Shown: in pieces, positions 4,483 through 5,077 of the stretch
Layout: each line of letters begins with the position of its first letter
Position numbering within the stretch: the stretch's first letter is position 1
Origin: Caryophanales bacterium UBA3631
Lineage (GTDB): Bacteria > Bacillota_I > Bacilli_A > RF39 > UBA660
Length of the DNA stretch: 5,077 bases
NCBI GenBank assembly: GCA_002374055.1
Contig: DFLA01000034.1
Location: 1-5,077, forward strand
Direction of reading: 5' to 3'
Notes under the pieces: model-generated
What the model saw: only the letters and a program-made list of their open reading frames with translations
What the model was told of the DNA's origin: nothing
Database searches by the model: none
Program-made: the position numbers and the translations under genes

Positions 4483-5077
4483 ATAACTACTTTTATAATT
4501 TGATGAAAAACACCATTAGATATCTTTCTATCATTTACGAAAATTTTTGAATTAGATACAATATCCTTTACCAAACATAAACCATATCCATGACCATTTC
4601 CCTTAGTTGTGAATCCTTCACTATCCAATAATTCATCATCTAATTCACCATCATAATTATTAGAAACCTCAATAACTAACATATCATCATCAACATATAA
4701 AGAAATCATTATCCGCTTATCATCACATGTAGAACTACCTTCAATAGCGTTATCAAGTAATACTCCCATAATTCTACATAAATTATAATTATCATCAGAA
4801 TTCAACATATCAAGCTCAATTTTTCTTACATCACGGCTTACATCTAAACTAAATAAAATATTCTTATCCTTCATCACCAACATTTTTTGATAAATAATAC
4901 CCTGTAAACCACCAGAAGGAATAGTCTTAACCCTAGTATATAAAACTTCATCATCTTCCTTTTGATTTTTAATTACACTATCAATATACTTAACTACACC
5001 TTTATCATTTTTCTTAATCATATTTTTAATAACCAATAGTTGATTCTTATTTTCATGATTATCAACTCTTTGACGAT
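4470..5077 (-). CDS. AgrC-like GHKL sensor histidine kinase (5' end outside window)
   Basis: About 201 C-terminal residues are visible. They begin with the phosphoacceptor helix, whose H-box reads NHENKNQLLVIKNMI; the likely phosphorylated His is at 5057-5055. The HATPase domain follows, with the N-box LLDNAIEGS (Asn codon at 4751-4749), then EVSNNYDG and the G-box FTTKGNGHGYGL. This DHp/HATPase_c_5 type is the one found in AgrC and related peptide receptors, which carry an N-terminal membrane sensor; that part is outside the window. The frame is open to the edge, so a TTG at 5036 is not the start. The gene faces agrBD tail to tail. It is the best candidate receptor for the AgrD peptide, and its LytTR regulator would be expected to the right. 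Pairing with this agrD is inference; the kinase family is clear. Confidence 0.9.
   Translation of the reverse strand, partial: RQRVDNHENKNQLLVIKNMIKKNDKGVVKYIDSVIKNQKEDDEVLYTRVKTIPSGGLQGIIYQKMLVMKDKNILFSLDVSRDVRKIELDMLNSDDNYNLCRIMGVLLDNAIEGSSTCDDKRIMISLYVDDDMLVIEVSNNYDGELDDELLDSEGFTTKGNGHGYGLCLVKDIVSNSKIFVNDRKISNGVFHQIIKVVIKNT

Noticed and set aside
5034..5036. TTG at 5036 as start of the kinase gene
   Set aside because: The frame continues open to the window edge and encodes the H-box with its His just upstream; starting at TTG would remove the phosphorylation site.
1..5077. Alternative genetic code (TGA as Trp) given the high AT content
   Set aside because: All Trp codons in the translated genes are TGG and no in-frame TGA occurs, so nothing requires recoding.
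1..5077. Mobile elements, CRISPR arrays, tRNA or rRNA genes
   Set aside because: No transposase or integrase reading frame, spaced repeat array, long inverted repeat, or tRNA-like or rRNA sequence was seen on reading both strands.

Overview
This window is very AT-rich by eye. It carries firmicute-type genes with short intergenic regions and intrinsic terminators, so it most likely comes from a low-GC Bacillota chromosome, for example a gut Bacilli, Erysipelotrichia or Clostridia lineage. The hpf-secA adjacency is the classic firmicute arrangement. Every Trp codon I translated is TGG, the stops used are TAA and TAG, and no in-frame TGA occurs in the translated genes. I cannot name the genus.

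Left two thirds (minus strand, read right to left): a cold-shock protein gene (3371-3159), then the long-form ribosome hibernation factor hpf (3078-2557), then secA (2466 to beyond position 1, cut about eight codons before its usual end). The csp and hpf genes each end in an intrinsic terminator whose stem contains the last codons, so each gene is probably its own transcription unit.

Right third: a small Agr-type peptide quorum-sensing module. On the plus strand, agrB (3677-4291, membrane protease) is followed by a 39-codon agrD (4324-4443, thiolactone autoinducer precursor), which is easy to miss because it is so short. Converging on them from the right edge is the C-terminal part of a GHKL-family (AgrC-like) sensor kinase (5077-4470, 5' end outside the window). 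The two transcription units share a bidirectional terminator at 4449-4482. The expected circuit is: AgrB trims and cyclises AgrD, the peptide is exported, the kinase senses it, and a LytTR response regulator acts. That regulator is not in view and may lie to the right of the window. The link between this kinase and this peptide is inferred from adjacency only.

Between csp and agrB lies a 305-bp divergent intergenic region. It holds the csp leader and promoter, two copies of an 8-bp sequence that reads as a -10 element on both strands, and a pair of TAAAAACCGA-type direct repeats next to the presumed agrB promoter. These repeats are the best candidate operator in the window. The most notable points are the rearranged agr layout, the unusual autoinducer core (a five- or six-residue ring, and a second Cys in the tail), the hairpin between agrB and agrD, and the sharp codon-usage contrast between those two genes.
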